Source of the DNA: DASSQJ01 sp963773655
GTDB taxonomy: Bacteria; Actinomycetota; Actinomycetes; Actinomycetales; Dermatophilaceae
Length of the DNA: 64,000 nt
Assembly: GCA_963773655.1 (NCBI GenBank)
Contig: CAVZBX010000006.1
Span: 246,789 to 310,788, forward strand
Direction of reading: 5' to 3'
The notes under the pieces were generated by a model. It was not told the origin of the DNA, did not search any database, and was given only the letters and a program-made list of their open reading frames with translations. Position 1 is the stretch's first letter, and every line of letters starts with the position of its first letter. Position numbers and translations under genes: made by a program. Positions 8,037-17,162 of the stretch are shown here, piece after piece.

Positions 8037-9066
8037 TCAACCTCGCCGTAGCTCGAGCAGGCTCTCGGCGGTGGCGAGGATCCCCTCCTCGGCAGGCCGG
8101 GGGTCCCAGCCGAGCAGCTCTCTCGCTTTCGCGGCGCTGGCGTTGCGCCGCACGCCGATCTCGCCGACGGTCTGGCGCACCCCCGGGTCGAAGAGGGCGA
8201 CCACCCGCACCACCCACGTCGGCACCCGGCGGGTCGGAACCTTCGCAGCACGTTCCCCCAGCCCTTCCTTGAGCACCTGCGCCATCCGGGTCATGGAGAT
8301 GAAGTCACCGGCCACGGCGAGGAACCGTTCTCCCGCCGCGTCGGGGCGCGTCATCGCGAGCAGGTGCAGGTCGGCCACGTCGCGGACGTCGACGAACCCG
8401 AAGCTCAGGTCCGCGAGCCCGGGCACCTCACCGTCGAGCAGCCGACCGACGAGGCGCACGGATGTGGAGGCGTCCGGCCCCACCACCGGACCGACGATGG
8501 CGACCGGCTTCACGGTGGCGAGCTCCAGGTCGCCCCCCTGCGTGGCCACGAAGTCCCACGCGGCTCGTTCGGCGAGCGTTTTCGACCGGTTGTACGGCGG
8601 CACCGCTCGGGTTTCTGCGAGGTCGGTCCAGTCCTCCTCGGTGAACGGTCGGTCGGGGCGCGGCTCGGCGCCGTAGCCGACGGCAGCGAAGGACGAGGTG
8701 ACGACGACCCTGCGCACGCCCGCGTCGCGGGCCGCGCGGAGCACCCGGAGCGTGCCTTCGCGCGCCGGCCCGACCAGCTCCTCCGGGTCCCTCGGCACGT
8801 CCATCCGGAAGGGGGAGGCGACGTGCAGGACGTAACGGCACCCGGCGACGGCCTCGGCCCAGCCGGCGTCGGCCGTGAGGTCGGCCTCGACGAGCTCGAC
8901 GGCGTGCGCCGCCTGGCCGCCGCGCTCGACCATCGCCCGCACCTCGTCGTCCCGAGTCAGCGAGCACCGTCGCCCGCACCCGGAACCCCTCCCGCAGGAG
9001 GGCGACGATGCAGTACGACCCCAGGAACCCGGAGCCGCCGGTCACGAGGGCGAGCTCACCGGCCAC
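8037..9066 (-). pseudogene. NAD-dependent epimerase/dehydratase (extended SDR), frame-broken
   Basis: The N-terminus LALVTGGSGFLGSYCIVALL, with the TGGSGFLG NAD-binding loop, is in one frame. From about 8960 the rest continues one frame off: catalytic serine in VVTSSFAAVGYG and YNRSK as the Y-x-x-x-K pair. The span is 1030 bases, one more than a multiple of three. Dropping one G from the GGG near 8960 restores about 342 residues. The protein resembles dihydroflavonol-4-reductase-like NAD(P)H oxidoreductases. An extra base in the sequence is more likely than decay because both halves are intact. Confidence 0.82.
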
Positions 9067-9099
9067 CCCCGGGAGGCTAGCCCGACCCCGCAGCCGTGG

Positions 9100-9495
9100 C
9101 TACCGCGCCGGCTTGATGTCGATGACCGGCGTGCCGTCGAGGGCCTCCAGCCCTCGCACGCGCAGACGCCCGCGGCCGGCCTCGAGCACCTCGACCTCGT
9201 GCAGGCCGACCGGGTTGGGCCGCGCGGGCGACCGGGTGCTGAAGACCCCGGTCAGGGGCCGGCCCTCGTCACCGCGCGGGTGGACGCGCTGGACGTCCCG
9301 GTCCGAGAGGTGCAGCCACGTCAGCAGAACGAGGCGGTCCCCGGGACGGATGTCGGACGCCGCGTCCAGGTAGCGGGGGTCGAGGACCACGACGGCGTCC
9401 GGTGCTCCGTCACCGTGCTGCTTGGGAGCGTCCTCGCGCCGCGTCAGCTCCGACTCGACCCGGCCGACGGGCCACAGCTCCACACCCTCGGCCAC
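9100..9495 (-). CDS. TrmO/TsaA-like SAM-dependent methyltransferase
   Basis: 131 residues matching the TsaA (YaeB/TrmO) fold: HPRGD, then GVFSTRSPARPNPVGLH, then GLEALDGTPVIDIKP. In characterised bacteria TrmO methylates N6-threonylcarbamoyladenosine at position 37 of tRNAs for ACN codons, using S-adenosylmethionine. The protein is shorter than E. coli TrmO because it lacks the C-terminal extension, as in many actinobacterial members, so a different methyl acceptor is possible. It starts with GTG. Confidence 0.8.
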   Translation of the reverse strand: MAEGVELWPVGRVESELTRREDAPKQHGDGAPDAVVVLDPRYLDAASDIRPGDRLVLLTWLHLSDRDVQRVHPRGDEGRPLTGVFSTRSPARPNPVGLHEVEVLEAGRGRLRVRGLEALDGTPVIDIKPAR

Positions 9496-9513
9496 CTGGT
9501 GCCCTCCGACCGG

Positions 9514-9924
9514 TCAGGCGGCGTGCCGGCCCGGCCGCCGGCCCGGGCGGACCACCGCACCCGACGGCACGACGTCGTCGGCACCGATGTGGACACCGTC
9601 CCAGAGCCGCGCCCGTGCACCGATCACGGCGCGCGCGCCGACCCGTACGCCGCGGCCCAGGACCGCGCCGCGTCCGACCCGGCAGGCCGTCGCCAGCTGC
9701 GACCCCTCGCCCACGACGGCATCCCGCTCGACCCAGGCGCCGGCCTGCAGGCGGGCACCCGCGCGGACGACCGCGCCGGCGTCGACGTACGCGCCGTCGG
9801 CGATCTCCGCCGCCGCATCCGCGCGAGCCGTCGCCTCGACCCGGCCGCCGCCGTTCGGGTGCCGTGCGTAGCGGAGCTGCGCGCCGTCGTCGGCCTCGAA
9901 CTCCTCGTACTTCCTCTGCCTCAT
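9514..9924 (-). CDS. Hexapeptide-repeat (left-handed beta-helix) protein
   Basis: 136 residues. After a short N-terminal MRQRKYEEFEADD segment come repeated hexapeptide units such as AEIADG, AYVDAG, AVVRAG, ARLQAG and AVVGEG, with small hydrophobic residues at every sixth position: the left-handed beta-helix of acyltransferases and carbonic-anhydrase-like proteins. No catalytic loop can be assigned with confidence. It is 18 bases upstream of the TrmO-like gene on the same strand. Confidence 0.7.
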   Translation of the reverse strand: MRQRKYEEFEADDGAQLRYARHPNGGGRVEATARADAAAEIADGAYVDAGAVVRAGARLQAGAWVERDAVVGEGSQLATACRVGRGAVLGRGVRVGARAVIGARARLWDGVHIGADDVVPSGAVVRPGRRPGRHAA

Positions 9925-10048
9925 CGTGCTGCACCTCCACTCGTCACTGACGTCTGCGGGCGGCCGGTCGACCACCCAGAGCCCGGACAACGAGCGGGGG
10001 CGGCGAGGAATTCCCCCCGAGGGCGGTCGGGAGCGTGCCGGCGGTGAT

Positions 10049-11266
10049 TCAGGTGTGGTCACGCAGGTACCGGCCGAAGTGCGGGACGGTGAAGGCGATC
10101 CGGCCCCGCTCCCCCGAGTAGATGAGCCCCTTCTTGAGCAGCGCGTCGCGGGCCGGCGAGAGCGACTGCGGCTTCCGGCCCAGGTGGGCGGCCACGTCGG
10201 CGGTCGGGACGGCGTCGCCCTCGTCGCCGGCCCGGGCAGCCACGTCGGCCATCGCCCTGAGGTACTCGCGCTCCCCCGGTGTCGCCCGTTCGAACCGTGA
10301 CCCGAAGAAGCCGACCGCCAGCTCGGACTCGGCCTCGGGCGCGGCCACCTCGACGTCGCGTGCGGTGATCGGCGAGCCGGGCGCGAGGTCCCAGACGGCC
10401 TTCCCGTAGGCCTGGATGAAGTAGGGATAGCCCCCGGTGGCGGCGTACATCGCCTCGAGGGCGCCGGCCTCGAACGCCGCGCCCTCCTCCTCGGCGGGGC
10501 GGACCAGGGCGGCGTCCGCTGCGGCGCGGTCCAGACGGTCGATCCGCGTGTAGCGGAAAAGCCTCTCGGAGTATGACTTCGACGCGGACAGCACCGCGGG
10601 GAGGTGGGGCAGGCCGGCGCCGACGACGATGAGCGGCAGCCCCGTCTGGCTGATCTCGTGGGCGGAGGCGCACAGCGCCGAGACGTCGTCCGGGCCCAGG
10701 TCCTGCATCTCGTCGATGAACACGGCGATGCCGCGGCCCGTGTCGGCGGCCATCCCGCCGAGGTCGGAGAGCAGCTCGACGAGGTCGATCTCGATGTCGC
10801 CGGAGTCGGCACGCCCGGCGACGGCCGGCACCGTGATGCCCGGGTTCCACCGGTCACGCGCCCTGGTGGCCGTGGCGCGACCCCGGGTGGCCGAGGCGAG
10901 GGCCGGCTCCTTCTGCGCGAACGAGCGCACGACCCCGAGGGCGTGGTCGCCCGCACCGCCGGACGGGCCGAGCTCGCGCACGGCCTGGTGCACGGCCGAC
11001 GCGAGCGGCCGGCGCAGCGACTGGTCGGGCCGGGCCTCGAGCTTGCCGGTGCCCCAACCGGCCCGGACCGCGGCCGAGCGCAGGGCGTTGAGCAGCACGG
11101 TCTTGCCCACGCCGCGCAGGCCGGTGAGCACGACCGAGCGCTCCGGGCGGCCTCGCGCAACCCGTTCGAGCACGACGTCGAAGCCGTCGAGCTGCTCGTC
11201 GCGGCCGGCGAGCTCGGGCGGCCGCTGGCCGGCGCCCGGTGCGTAGGGGTTCCGGATCGGGTCCAC
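10049..11266 (-). CDS. AAA-type ATP-binding protein
   Basis: 405 residues. Walker A is GLRGVGKT (49-56) and Walker B is IAVFIDEMQDL (near 185). A winged-helix segment closes the protein (VPTADVAAHLGRKPQSLSPARDALLKKGLI). The architecture resembles the ORC1/Cdc6-like or STAND-type ATPases found singly in actinomycetes; cellular role is unproven. The start is a GTG after a TATACC-type -10 hexamer on the minus strand, in a 90-base AT-richer gap separating it from the Fpg gene. Confidence 0.8.
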   Translation of the reverse strand: MDPIRNPYAPGAGQRPPELAGRDEQLDGFDVVLERVARGRPERSVVLTGLRGVGKTVLLNALRSAAVRAGWGTGKLEARPDQSLRRPLASAVHQAVRELGPSGGAGDHALGVVRSFAQKEPALASATRGRATATRARDRWNPGITVPAVAGRADSGDIEIDLVELLSDLGGMAADTGRGIAVFIDEMQDLGPDDVSALCASAHEISQTGLPLIVVGAGLPHLPAVLSASKSYSERLFRYTRIDRLDRAAADAALVRPAEEEGAAFEAGALEAMYAATGGYPYFIQAYGKAVWDLAPGSPITARDVEVAAPEAESELAVGFFGSRFERATPGEREYLRAMADVAARAGDEGDAVPTADVAAHLGRKPQSLSPARDALLKKGLIYSGERGRIAFTVPHFGRYLRDHT

Positions 11267-11356
11267 GATCGGAGGGTATACAGCAATCTAGCGTGCGCCG
11301 CATACATCCGGATACGCGCGCATCGTGTGTCGCCCGGGGAGGCGAGCGGGTGGTGG

Positions 11357-12217
11357 CTACTTGAGGAACTTGCTGGTCCTGCGGTCGGCGAGCGGATTGC
11401 CGCCGGTCTGGCAGGTGGCGCAGTACTGCAGCGAGGAGTCGGCGAAGGACACCTCGCGCACGACGTCGCCGCACTCCGGGCAGGTCTCCCCCGTGCGCCC
11501 GTGCACCCGCATCCCGGCGCGCTTGGCGTCCTTGAGCTCCTTCGCGGGCCGGCCGGACGCCGTGGCCACGGCCTGCGCGAGCGTCTCGCGCAGCGCGGCG
11601 TAGAGGCGGGTGACCTGCTCGGCGTCGAGCTTCGCGGCGATGGCGAACGGCGACAGCTTGGCGACGTGGAGGATCTCGTCCGAGTACGCGTTGCCGACCC
11701 CGGCGAGGATCGACTGGTCGCGCAGCAGGCCCTTCACCTGCATCCGGTGCGCCCCGAGGACGGCGGCGAGGTCGGCCTCGGTGAAGTCGTCGGCGAGCGG
11801 GTCGGGGCCGAGCGAGGCGATCCCCGGCACGTCCGCCACCCGGTTGACCACGTAGGCGGCGAGCCGCTTCTGGGTCCCGGCCTCGGTGAGGTCGAAGCCC
11901 GACCCGTCGTCGAAGCGCGCCCGCAGCGCGATCGGCGACTTCCCGGGCCGCAACCGGGTGGCCGGTGCGGCGTCGGACCACCGGAGCCACCCGGCCCGCG
12001 CCAGGTGGAACACCAGGTGGGTTCCGCCGCAGTCGAGGTCGATGAACTTGCCGTGTCGGTGCACCCCGTCGACGGGCGCGCCCACGAGCGCCTCCGGCGG
12101 CGGCGTGAAGGTCTTCAGCACGTGGAAGGAGCCGAGCTCGACGCCGGTGACGACCAGCCCCGCGGTGCGCTCGGCGAGGAAGTCGACGAGGGCCTGCACC
12201 TCCGGCAGCTCGGGCAT
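11357..12217 (-). CDS. Fpg/Nei family DNA glycosylase
   Basis: 286 residues with the family hallmarks. MPELPEV provides the catalytic N-terminal proline after Met removal, Glu3 acts in lyase chemistry, and Lys57 lies in HRHGKFIDL. The H2TH region includes DQSILAGVGNAYSDEIL, and a C-terminal zinc finger has four cysteines (CPEC, then CATC). It removes oxidised bases and nicks the abasic site in base-excision repair. The tail NPLADRRTSKFLK is typical of the actinobacterial Fpg/Nei2 type. It sits 9 bases downstream of the App1-type gene. Confidence 0.93.
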   Translation of the reverse strand: MPELPEVQALVDFLAERTAGLVVTGVELGSFHVLKTFTPPPEALVGAPVDGVHRHGKFIDLDCGGTHLVFHLARAGWLRWSDAAPATRLRPGKSPIALRARFDDGSGFDLTEAGTQKRLAAYVVNRVADVPGIASLGPDPLADDFTEADLAAVLGAHRMQVKGLLRDQSILAGVGNAYSDEILHVAKLSPFAIAAKLDAEQVTRLYAALRETLAQAVATASGRPAKELKDAKRAGMRVHGRTGETCPECGDVVREVSFADSSLQYCATCQTGGNPLADRRTSKFLK

Positions 12218-12226
12218 CCGCCGACG

Positions 12227-13375
12227 CTACCGCTCGTCGAGGCCCGGCGGGCCGTCGTCGACCGGCTCGACCGGCCCCACCGTCGCCGCCGCGCGCTCGG
12301 CGAGGGTGCGCGCCGGCACGTCCTGCGACCAGATGCTGCGCACCTGCTCGAGCAGCCCGTAGCCGTCGGGTGCCCGCACCACCGGCACGTCGAGGTTCTC
12401 CGTCGGCGCCGGGGCGAGGTCGTCGTACGCCACCGGGATCGTGTGCGAGAGCACCTGCTCGCCCGGTGAGAGCTGGCGGATGGCCAGGCCCCGCACCCGG
12501 TCGGGCCGCTTGTCGGCGAAGTCGGTGTACAGGCGGGGGTCGTGCTGGCCGTCGTCGCCGACGAGCAACCAGCGCACGTTGGGCAGCTCGCGCGCGAGCC
12601 GGTGCAGCTGGGCCTGCTTGTGCTCCTGCCCCGAGCGGAACCAGCCGGTGTTCGTCGGGCCCCAGTCCGTGAGCAGCATCGGGCCCGGCGGGTACCCGTT
12701 GCGCTCGAGGAAGCGGGTCAGCGTCGGCGCGGTGTTCCATGCCCCGGTGGAGAGGTAGATGACCGGGGCGTCCGGGCGCTCCTCGAGCAGCTCGCGGTAG
12801 AGCGTCGCCATGCCCGGCACCGGCCGCCGCGCCCCCTCCGACCGGACGAAGGTGTTCCACGCCGCGATCATCGGGCGGGGCAGCGAGGTCGACAGCACGG
12901 TGTCGTCGATGTCGCTGATGATGCCGTGGGTCTGCTGGGAGCCGATGACGAGCACCGGCACGTCGATCGGTTCCGCCCGGGGGCTGCTGAGGAAGACGCG
13001 GTGCCACCCGGGGGTCAGGCCGTGGCCGCGGACGGTGAGGTCGACGTACCCGCCGCGGTCGGTCCGCGTGGTGATGAGCCGGTCGTTGACGCGCACGGTG
13101 ACCGGCTCGTCGGTGGCCGGGGTGGCCATGAAGGCCCGCCACCCCCTGGTCTCGAGCTCGACCGCGCGCAGCCGCGCCTCGTACGTCGGGGCGTCCGGCT
13201 CGTCCTCGGGGCGGCCGCGCGTCATGATGACCCGGCCGAACACGCGCAGCCGGCTGGTGCTGCCGTAGCCCGTGAGGGGAACCACACGGGTCGCCCAGCC
13301 GCGCCGCCGCAGCAGCTGGGCCTTGCGCCGGTTGTAGGCGTCCTCGAGCAGGGCCGCGGCATGGGGTCGGGCCAT
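12227..13375 (-). CDS. App1-type phosphatase (DUF2183) protein
   Basis: 382 residues. An N-terminal beta-rich domain is followed by the catalytic domain with the HAD-like DIDDT motif (about 155-159), the substrate-loop motif YLSTGAWNTAP and the acidic motif LVGDDGQHD. The family is named after yeast App1, a Mg2+-dependent phosphatidate phosphatase. Bacterial members are presumed lipid phosphatases, though no membrane segment is seen. It is the first gene of a two-gene minus-strand unit with the glycosylase. Confidence 0.85.
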   Translation of the reverse strand: MARPHAAALLEDAYNRRKAQLLRRRGWATRVVPLTGYGSTSRLRVFGRVIMTRGRPEDEPDAPTYEARLRAVELETRGWRAFMATPATDEPVTVRVNDRLITTRTDRGGYVDLTVRGHGLTPGWHRVFLSSPRAEPIDVPVLVIGSQQTHGIISDIDDTVLSTSLPRPMIAAWNTFVRSEGARRPVPGMATLYRELLEERPDAPVIYLSTGAWNTAPTLTRFLERNGYPPGPMLLTDWGPTNTGWFRSGQEHKQAQLHRLARELPNVRWLLVGDDGQHDPRLYTDFADKRPDRVRGLAIRQLSPGEQVLSHTIPVAYDDLAPAPTENLDVPVVRAPDGYGLLEQVRSIWSQDVPARTLAERAAATVGPVEPVDDGPPGLDER

Positions 13376-13396
13376 GGGTGCGAGCCTAGTCGGGCG

Positions 13397-14173
13397 TCAC
13401 TGGCCGCCGGTGGCGTTCGCCTGGGCGCGCTGCTCGACGATGTCGCGGACGACCTGCTGGGCGAGCACCCGCACCTTGACGTTCCGGTCCTGCGAGGAGC
13501 GGCGCAGCACCTCGAACGCCTCGTCCTCGGGGATGCCGCGCATCGCCATGATGACGCCCTTCGCCTGCTCGATCACGGCCCGGCTGGCCATCGCCTGCTC
13601 GAGCTGACCGGCGAGCTGGCGCATGTCGTCGAGGGAGGTGACGGCGAGCACCGCGTCGGCGCAGCGCTGCGCGGCCACCCGGACCAGGGTGGGGTCGAAG
13701 TCGGCGAAGGCGCCGACCTCCCATCCGTAGAGGTTGAGCGCGCCGAGGCACTCACCCCCGCTGACGAGGGGCAGTGCGTACAGCGAGCGCATGCCCTCCT
13801 CCGCGGCCTGCGCGGTGAAGGCGGGCCAGCGCGAGTCCTCCACGCAGAGGTCGTCGACGACGTTCTCGCGGCGGTGGCGCGCGGCGTCCAGGCACGGACC
13901 CTCGTCGAGGGCGTACTGGACGGCGTCGATCTCGAGGGTCTGCACCGTGGTGTACGCGGCGGTGTGCGGCCGGCCGTCGGTGACGATGGTGACCCCGACC
14001 TCGTCGCAGCCGTCGACGTGCCGTCGCACCGCGTGGACGATGCGTTCGAGGTAGTCGGACACCTCGCTCAGCGACTGCAGCACCCCGCCGATGGACTCCG
14101 AGAGGTCCGCGAAGCGGACGGTGTCGTCGGGGCTGAGGTCCTCGGGCTGAGGAGGGACGAGGGTGTCGGTCAT
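13397..14173 (-). CDS. GAF and ANTAR domain-containing regulator
   Basis: 258 residues. A GAF sensor domain spans about 40-180 (DEGPCLDAARHR, YALPLVSGGECLGALNLYG). It is followed by an ANTAR RNA-binding domain with AVIEQAKGVIMAMRGIPEDEAFEVLRRSSQ. ANTAR proteins act as antiterminators by stabilising paired hexanucleotide-loop hairpins in target leaders. Its own upstream region contains a 54-base tandem duplication with an inverted repeat. The gene diverges from a fructosamine-kinase gene. Confidence 0.92.
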   Translation of the reverse strand: MTDTLVPPQPEDLSPDDTVRFADLSESIGGVLQSLSEVSDYLERIVHAVRRHVDGCDEVGVTIVTDGRPHTAAYTTVQTLEIDAVQYALDEGPCLDAARHRRENVVDDLCVEDSRWPAFTAQAAEEGMRSLYALPLVSGGECLGALNLYGWEVGAFADFDPTLVRVAAQRCADAVLAVTSLDDMRQLAGQLEQAMASRAVIEQAKGVIMAMRGIPEDEAFEVLRRSSQDRNVKVRVLAQQVVRDIVEQRAQANATGGQ

Positions 14174-14196
14174 CGGGCTCTCCGGGTTCGTACCAT

Positions 14197-14304
14197 GTCG
14201 TTCGACAGTAGCCGAAGAGGGTACCCCGCCCGGCGGGTCCGGATCCGGCCGTCGTTCGACAGTAGCCGAAGAGGCTACCCCGCCCGGCTGGTGCGAATCC
14301 GGCC
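14197..14304. repeat. 54-bp tandem duplication between the ANTAR gene and fructosamine kinase gene
   Basis: Two adjacent 54-base units (14197-14250 and 14251-14304) differ at only four positions. The second contains GTAGCC-gaaga-GGCTAC (14262-14278), a perfect 6-base inverted repeat; the first has one mismatch in it. It lies in the divergent promoter gap, mostly on the ANTAR gene side. Confidence 0.85.
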
Positions 14305-14322
14305 ACCTGACAGGATGAGCCG

Positions 14323-15090
14323 GTGACGGGGACGTACCGGAAGGAGTCGGGCCGGGTGCCCCGCGGCTACTTCGCCTGGGAAGCGGCCGGCCTGCGGTGG
14401 CTCGCCGAGGCCGATGGTGCCGCCGTGGTCGAGGTGCTCGACGTCGGCGAGGACCACCTCGACCTCGCCCGTCTCGACCCCACGGCCCCGACCGCGGCCC
14501 ACGCCGAGCAGCTCGGCCGCGGCCTGGCCACGGTCCACGCGGCGGGCGCCGACGGCTACGGCGCGCCACCCGGGCGCTGGAGCGGTGACGGCTGGCTCGG
14601 CCCCCTCGCCGAGCCGCTCCCTCTCGTGCTCGGCGGCTGGGACCGGTGGGGCGAGTTCTACGCCGAGGCCCGGATCCGTCCCCTCGTGCGGGTGGGTCGC
14701 GACCGCGGCGAGCTCGACGCGGCGGACGCGCGGGCCCTCGAGGCGCTCGCCGACACGGTGGCGGGTGGGCGGTACGACACCGGCGAGCCGGCCGCCCGGC
14801 TGCACGGCGACCTGTGGTCAGGCAACCTGGTCTGGACCGGGGCGGGTGCGGTCCTCATCGACCCTGCCGCGCACGGGGGGCACCGCGAGGCCGACCTGGC
14901 GATGCTGCACCTCTTCGGCGCCCCGCACCTCGAGCGCGTCGTGGCCGCCTACCACGAGGCCGCACCGCTGGCCGAGGGGTGGCGCGAGCGCGTCCGCCTC
15001 CACCAGCTGCACCCGCTGCTCGTCCACGCGGTGCTCTTCGGCGGCTCCTACGGCCCGCAGGCGGTGGGCGTCGCCCGCGCCTTCACCTGA
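14323..15090 (+). CDS. Fructosamine kinase family protein
   Basis: 255 residues of the fructosamine/ketosamine-3-kinase group (APH-like kinase fold). The catalytic loop is RLHGDLWSGNLVW, the metal-binding aspartate follows in VLIDPAAHGGHREADLAM, and LLVHAVLFGGSYG closes the C-lobe. The family phosphorylates the sugar part of glycated amines so that the adduct is released, a protein- or amino-acid-repair function. The start is a GTG. A REPIN-like element lies 21 bases downstream. Confidence 0.9.
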   Translation: MTGTYRKESGRVPRGYFAWEAAGLRWLAEADGAAVVEVLDVGEDHLDLARLDPTAPTAAHAEQLGRGLATVHAAGADGYGAPPGRWSGDGWLGPLAEPLPLVLGGWDRWGEFYAEARIRPLVRVGRDRGELDAADARALEALADTVAGGRYDTGEPAARLHGDLWSGNLVWTGAGAVLIDPAAHGGHREADLAMLHLFGAPHLERVVAAYHEAAPLAEGWRERVRLHQLHPLLVHAVLFGGSYGPQAVGVARAFT

Positions 15091-15111
15091 CCCACCCCCC
15101 GCCCTCCTGCC

Positions 15112-15175
15112 CGACATTTCGGGGTTACCCCGAAATGTCGACGTGGCAGGGGTTGCGTTGCGGTGCGACGTCGAC
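15112..15175. repeat. REPIN-like element, copy 1 (second palindrome decayed)
   Basis: A perfect palindrome (15112-15140) has 14-base arms CGACATTTCGGGGT and its complement around a single central base. After GTCGAC comes a 27-base spacer, then a second GTCGAC (15170-15175) where the matching second palindrome should begin but is lost. The same layout is intact at 42553-42643. It lies between convergent genes and could also aid termination. Confidence 0.75.
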
Positions 15176-15210
15176 GAAGCCGTGTCTCGTCGGCGCCGCC
15201 TCCCCGCGGG

Positions 15211-15732
15211 TCAGCGGCTGTCGCGCTTCGCCTGACGCCGCGCACCCGACGCGGTGCTCTGGGCCCGAGCCCGCTCGGTTCGGGGGGTCCGCGCCGCCTT
15301 CCCGGGCCGGGCCTGCGGGACGGGCGCCTCCGCGCCACCGGACGGACCGTCCGCCGTCGCGCCGCCGTCGCTCGAGACCCCCCAGCGCACCGACCTCGCC
15401 GCCTCCAGGCGCTCCGCCCGCAGCTCCCTCGAGGCCTGCTGGGCCAGCACCGCGAGCCGCCGGCTGACCCGCGCCAGCGCCTCCTCGAACGCCTCCGCGC
15501 GCAGCCTCGCCCGCTCGTTGGCGGGCTGCGCCCTGCCCCGGGCGCCCTTGGCGGGTACCCGGGCGGATGCGCCCCGCCGGTACTGCCCGACGTACTTGGT
15601 GCGGGCCCGGCGGATCTGCTGGTGCAGCTCGAGGGTCGCGTCCTCGTCGAGCTCGGCCAGCGCGTCGCGCTCGGTGCGGGAGACCAGGAACCTCTCGTCC
15701 GGCGTCAGGGCGGCGAGCAGGGTGGCGTTCAC
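15211..15732 (-). CDS. Conserved hypothetical protein, charged and helical
   Basis: 173 residues. The GTG at 15732 is chosen because AGGAGG lies five bases upstream. The body (LTPDERFLVSRTERDALAEL, then ELHQQIRRARTKYVGQYRRG) is helical and rich in Arg, Ala and Glu; the last 50 residues are disordered, low-complexity and strongly basic, ending AKRDSR. No membrane segment, signal peptide or catalytic motif is seen. I recognise it only as a type found in actinomycetes and do not assign a function; the basic tail would suit nucleic-acid binding. Confidence 0.65.
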   Translation of the reverse strand: MNATLLAALTPDERFLVSRTERDALAELDEDATLELHQQIRRARTKYVGQYRRGASARVPAKGARGRAQPANERARLRAEAFEEALARVSRRLAVLAQQASRELRAERLEAARSVRWGVSSDGGATADGPSGGAEAPVPQARPGKAARTPRTERARAQSTASGARRQAKRDSR

Positions 15733-15872
15733 GGTGACCTCCTGACCGGTGGCTGACGGGCCCACTCAGGGTGGCAGGTCCGCCGCCCGACGACAACGGC
15801 TCGTCGAGGGTGCCGGACGCACGAGGACCCGGGCGGATGGACCGACGACGTCCGTCGGGACGGCGGCGGCGG

Positions 15873-17078
15873 TCAGCCGCCGATGCGCCCCGCGATGATG
15901 CTCGTGACGACCACCGACGTGATCGTCACCGTCGAGAACCCCGCGACGATCATCTTCGGCAGGATCGATCCCTCGATGGCCGCGACCTCCTCCGGGCTCT
16001 CGCCGGCTCCCCGCGCGGCCTCCTGCGAGAGGATCATCGTGCCCGGGAAGCCGTAGAGCGAGGTGAGCCCGATGGCCACCGACATCGGCACGCTGTAGCC
16101 GAGCAGCCGGCCGACGAGGGCCGAGAACCCGGCGATGCCCGCGACGCCGAAGACGAACGCGAGCACCAGGGGCAGCGCGAGCGCCTTGACGTCGGCCGGC
16201 TCGACCGTGGCGAGCGGGCCGAAGACGAGGATCATGATCGCGAGCATCATCAGGCCGAACGAGTCGATGCCGGAGAGCACCGACGGCTTGAAGACGCCGG
16301 TGGTGCGCAGCGCGATGCCGAGGACGAGGGCCACCACGAAGGTGTTGAGGATGCCGTCGGTGAGGTTGTTGATCCCGAGCGAGACGAGCACGGCGACCCC
16401 GACGACGAAGAGCGTCCCCGGTGTGTTGAGGAAGGCGGCGGGCAGGCGCGAGGACGACGCGGTGTCCTCGGACGGGGCCTCGGGCGGGGCCAGCCTCCCG
16501 GCCCGGTACTCCTCCCGCAGCCTGGCCGCCTCGCGGCGCAGGATCAGCGAGGTGAGCGGGAACCCGACCAGGCCCTGGAGCGCGGCGATGAGCACGGGGA
16601 AGATCGCGATGGCGGTGAGCCCGATGCCCAGGGCCGCCTCCTGGACGAGGATCACCGAGATCGTCCCGCCGCTCAGCGCGCCGGTGCCGGCGACGACGAA
16701 GTCGAGCGCCTGGGCGTAGCCGTCGGCGGCGCTGCCGCTGATCCGCGAGCCGAAGAGCAGGCCGGCCAGCCACAGCGCGACCCCGATGCCGAGCACCGTC
16801 GAGACGCCGATGAGGAAGGTCCGCCACTGCCGCTTGAAGTCCTCGAGGCTGATCATCGTGCCGAGGTGCACGATGACGAAGCCGACGACGACACCGGCGA
16901 GCGCCAGCAGCGAGGAGCTCGCGAGCAGGTCCTCGGGGAAGATCCCGCTGAGGAAGCCGACGAGGAAGATCAGCGAGGCGACGAAGAGCGAGGAGAGCAA
17001 CGACCTGGTCTTCTTCGCCACGAACTCGCTGACGGTCCAGACGAGCATGACGACGACGAACGCGAGGACGGGGTTCAC
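15873..17078 (-). CDS. GltS-like sodium/glutamate symporter family membrane protein
   Basis: 401 residues with about 11 hydrophobic segments arranged in two halves. A hydrophilic loop lies near 205-235 (RLREEYRAGRLAPPEAPSED). Each half has a Gly/Ser-rich re-entrant-like stretch (FVVAGTGALSGGTISVIL; SLYGFPGTMILSQEAARG), as in the GltS/ESS and 2-hydroxycarboxylate transporter fold. The GTG is preceded by GGAGG. It lies just downstream of the SLC13 permease in a run with an aminopeptidase and glutaminase, so glutamate or a related carboxylate is a reasonable guess. The family placement is tentative. Confidence 0.6.
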   Translation of the reverse strand: MNPVLAFVVVMLVWTVSEFVAKKTRSLLSSLFVASLIFLVGFLSGIFPEDLLASSSLLALAGVVVGFVIVHLGTMISLEDFKRQWRTFLIGVSTVLGIGVALWLAGLLFGSRISGSAADGYAQALDFVVAGTGALSGGTISVILVQEAALGIGLTAIAIFPVLIAALQGLVGFPLTSLILRREAARLREEYRAGRLAPPEAPSEDTASSSRLPAAFLNTPGTLFVVGVAVLVSLGINNLTDGILNTFVVALVLGIALRTTGVFKPSVLSGIDSFGLMMLAIMILVFGPLATVEPADVKALALPLVLAFVFGVAGIAGFSALVGRLLGYSVPMSVAIGLTSLYGFPGTMILSQEAARGAGESPEEVAAIEGSILPKMIVAGFSTVTITSVVVTSIIAGRIGG

Positions 17079-17162
17079 GGTGGACCTCCGAGGGGGTGTG
17101 CGGCGGGAGCGGGACGGACGGGGTGGTGCGAGCAGCGCTGGCTGTCGCCGGTCGTGGCCACG

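Noticed and set aside
11267..11356. ATCCGGAT-centred palindrome upstream of the AAA ATPase gene as a specific operator.
   Set aside because: The palindrome is only eight bases and could be chance. Only a likely -10 hexamer is noted there.
15112..15140. The 29-base palindrome as a CRISPR repeat.
   Set aside because: There is no array: only isolated copies, no regular spacers and no cas genes.
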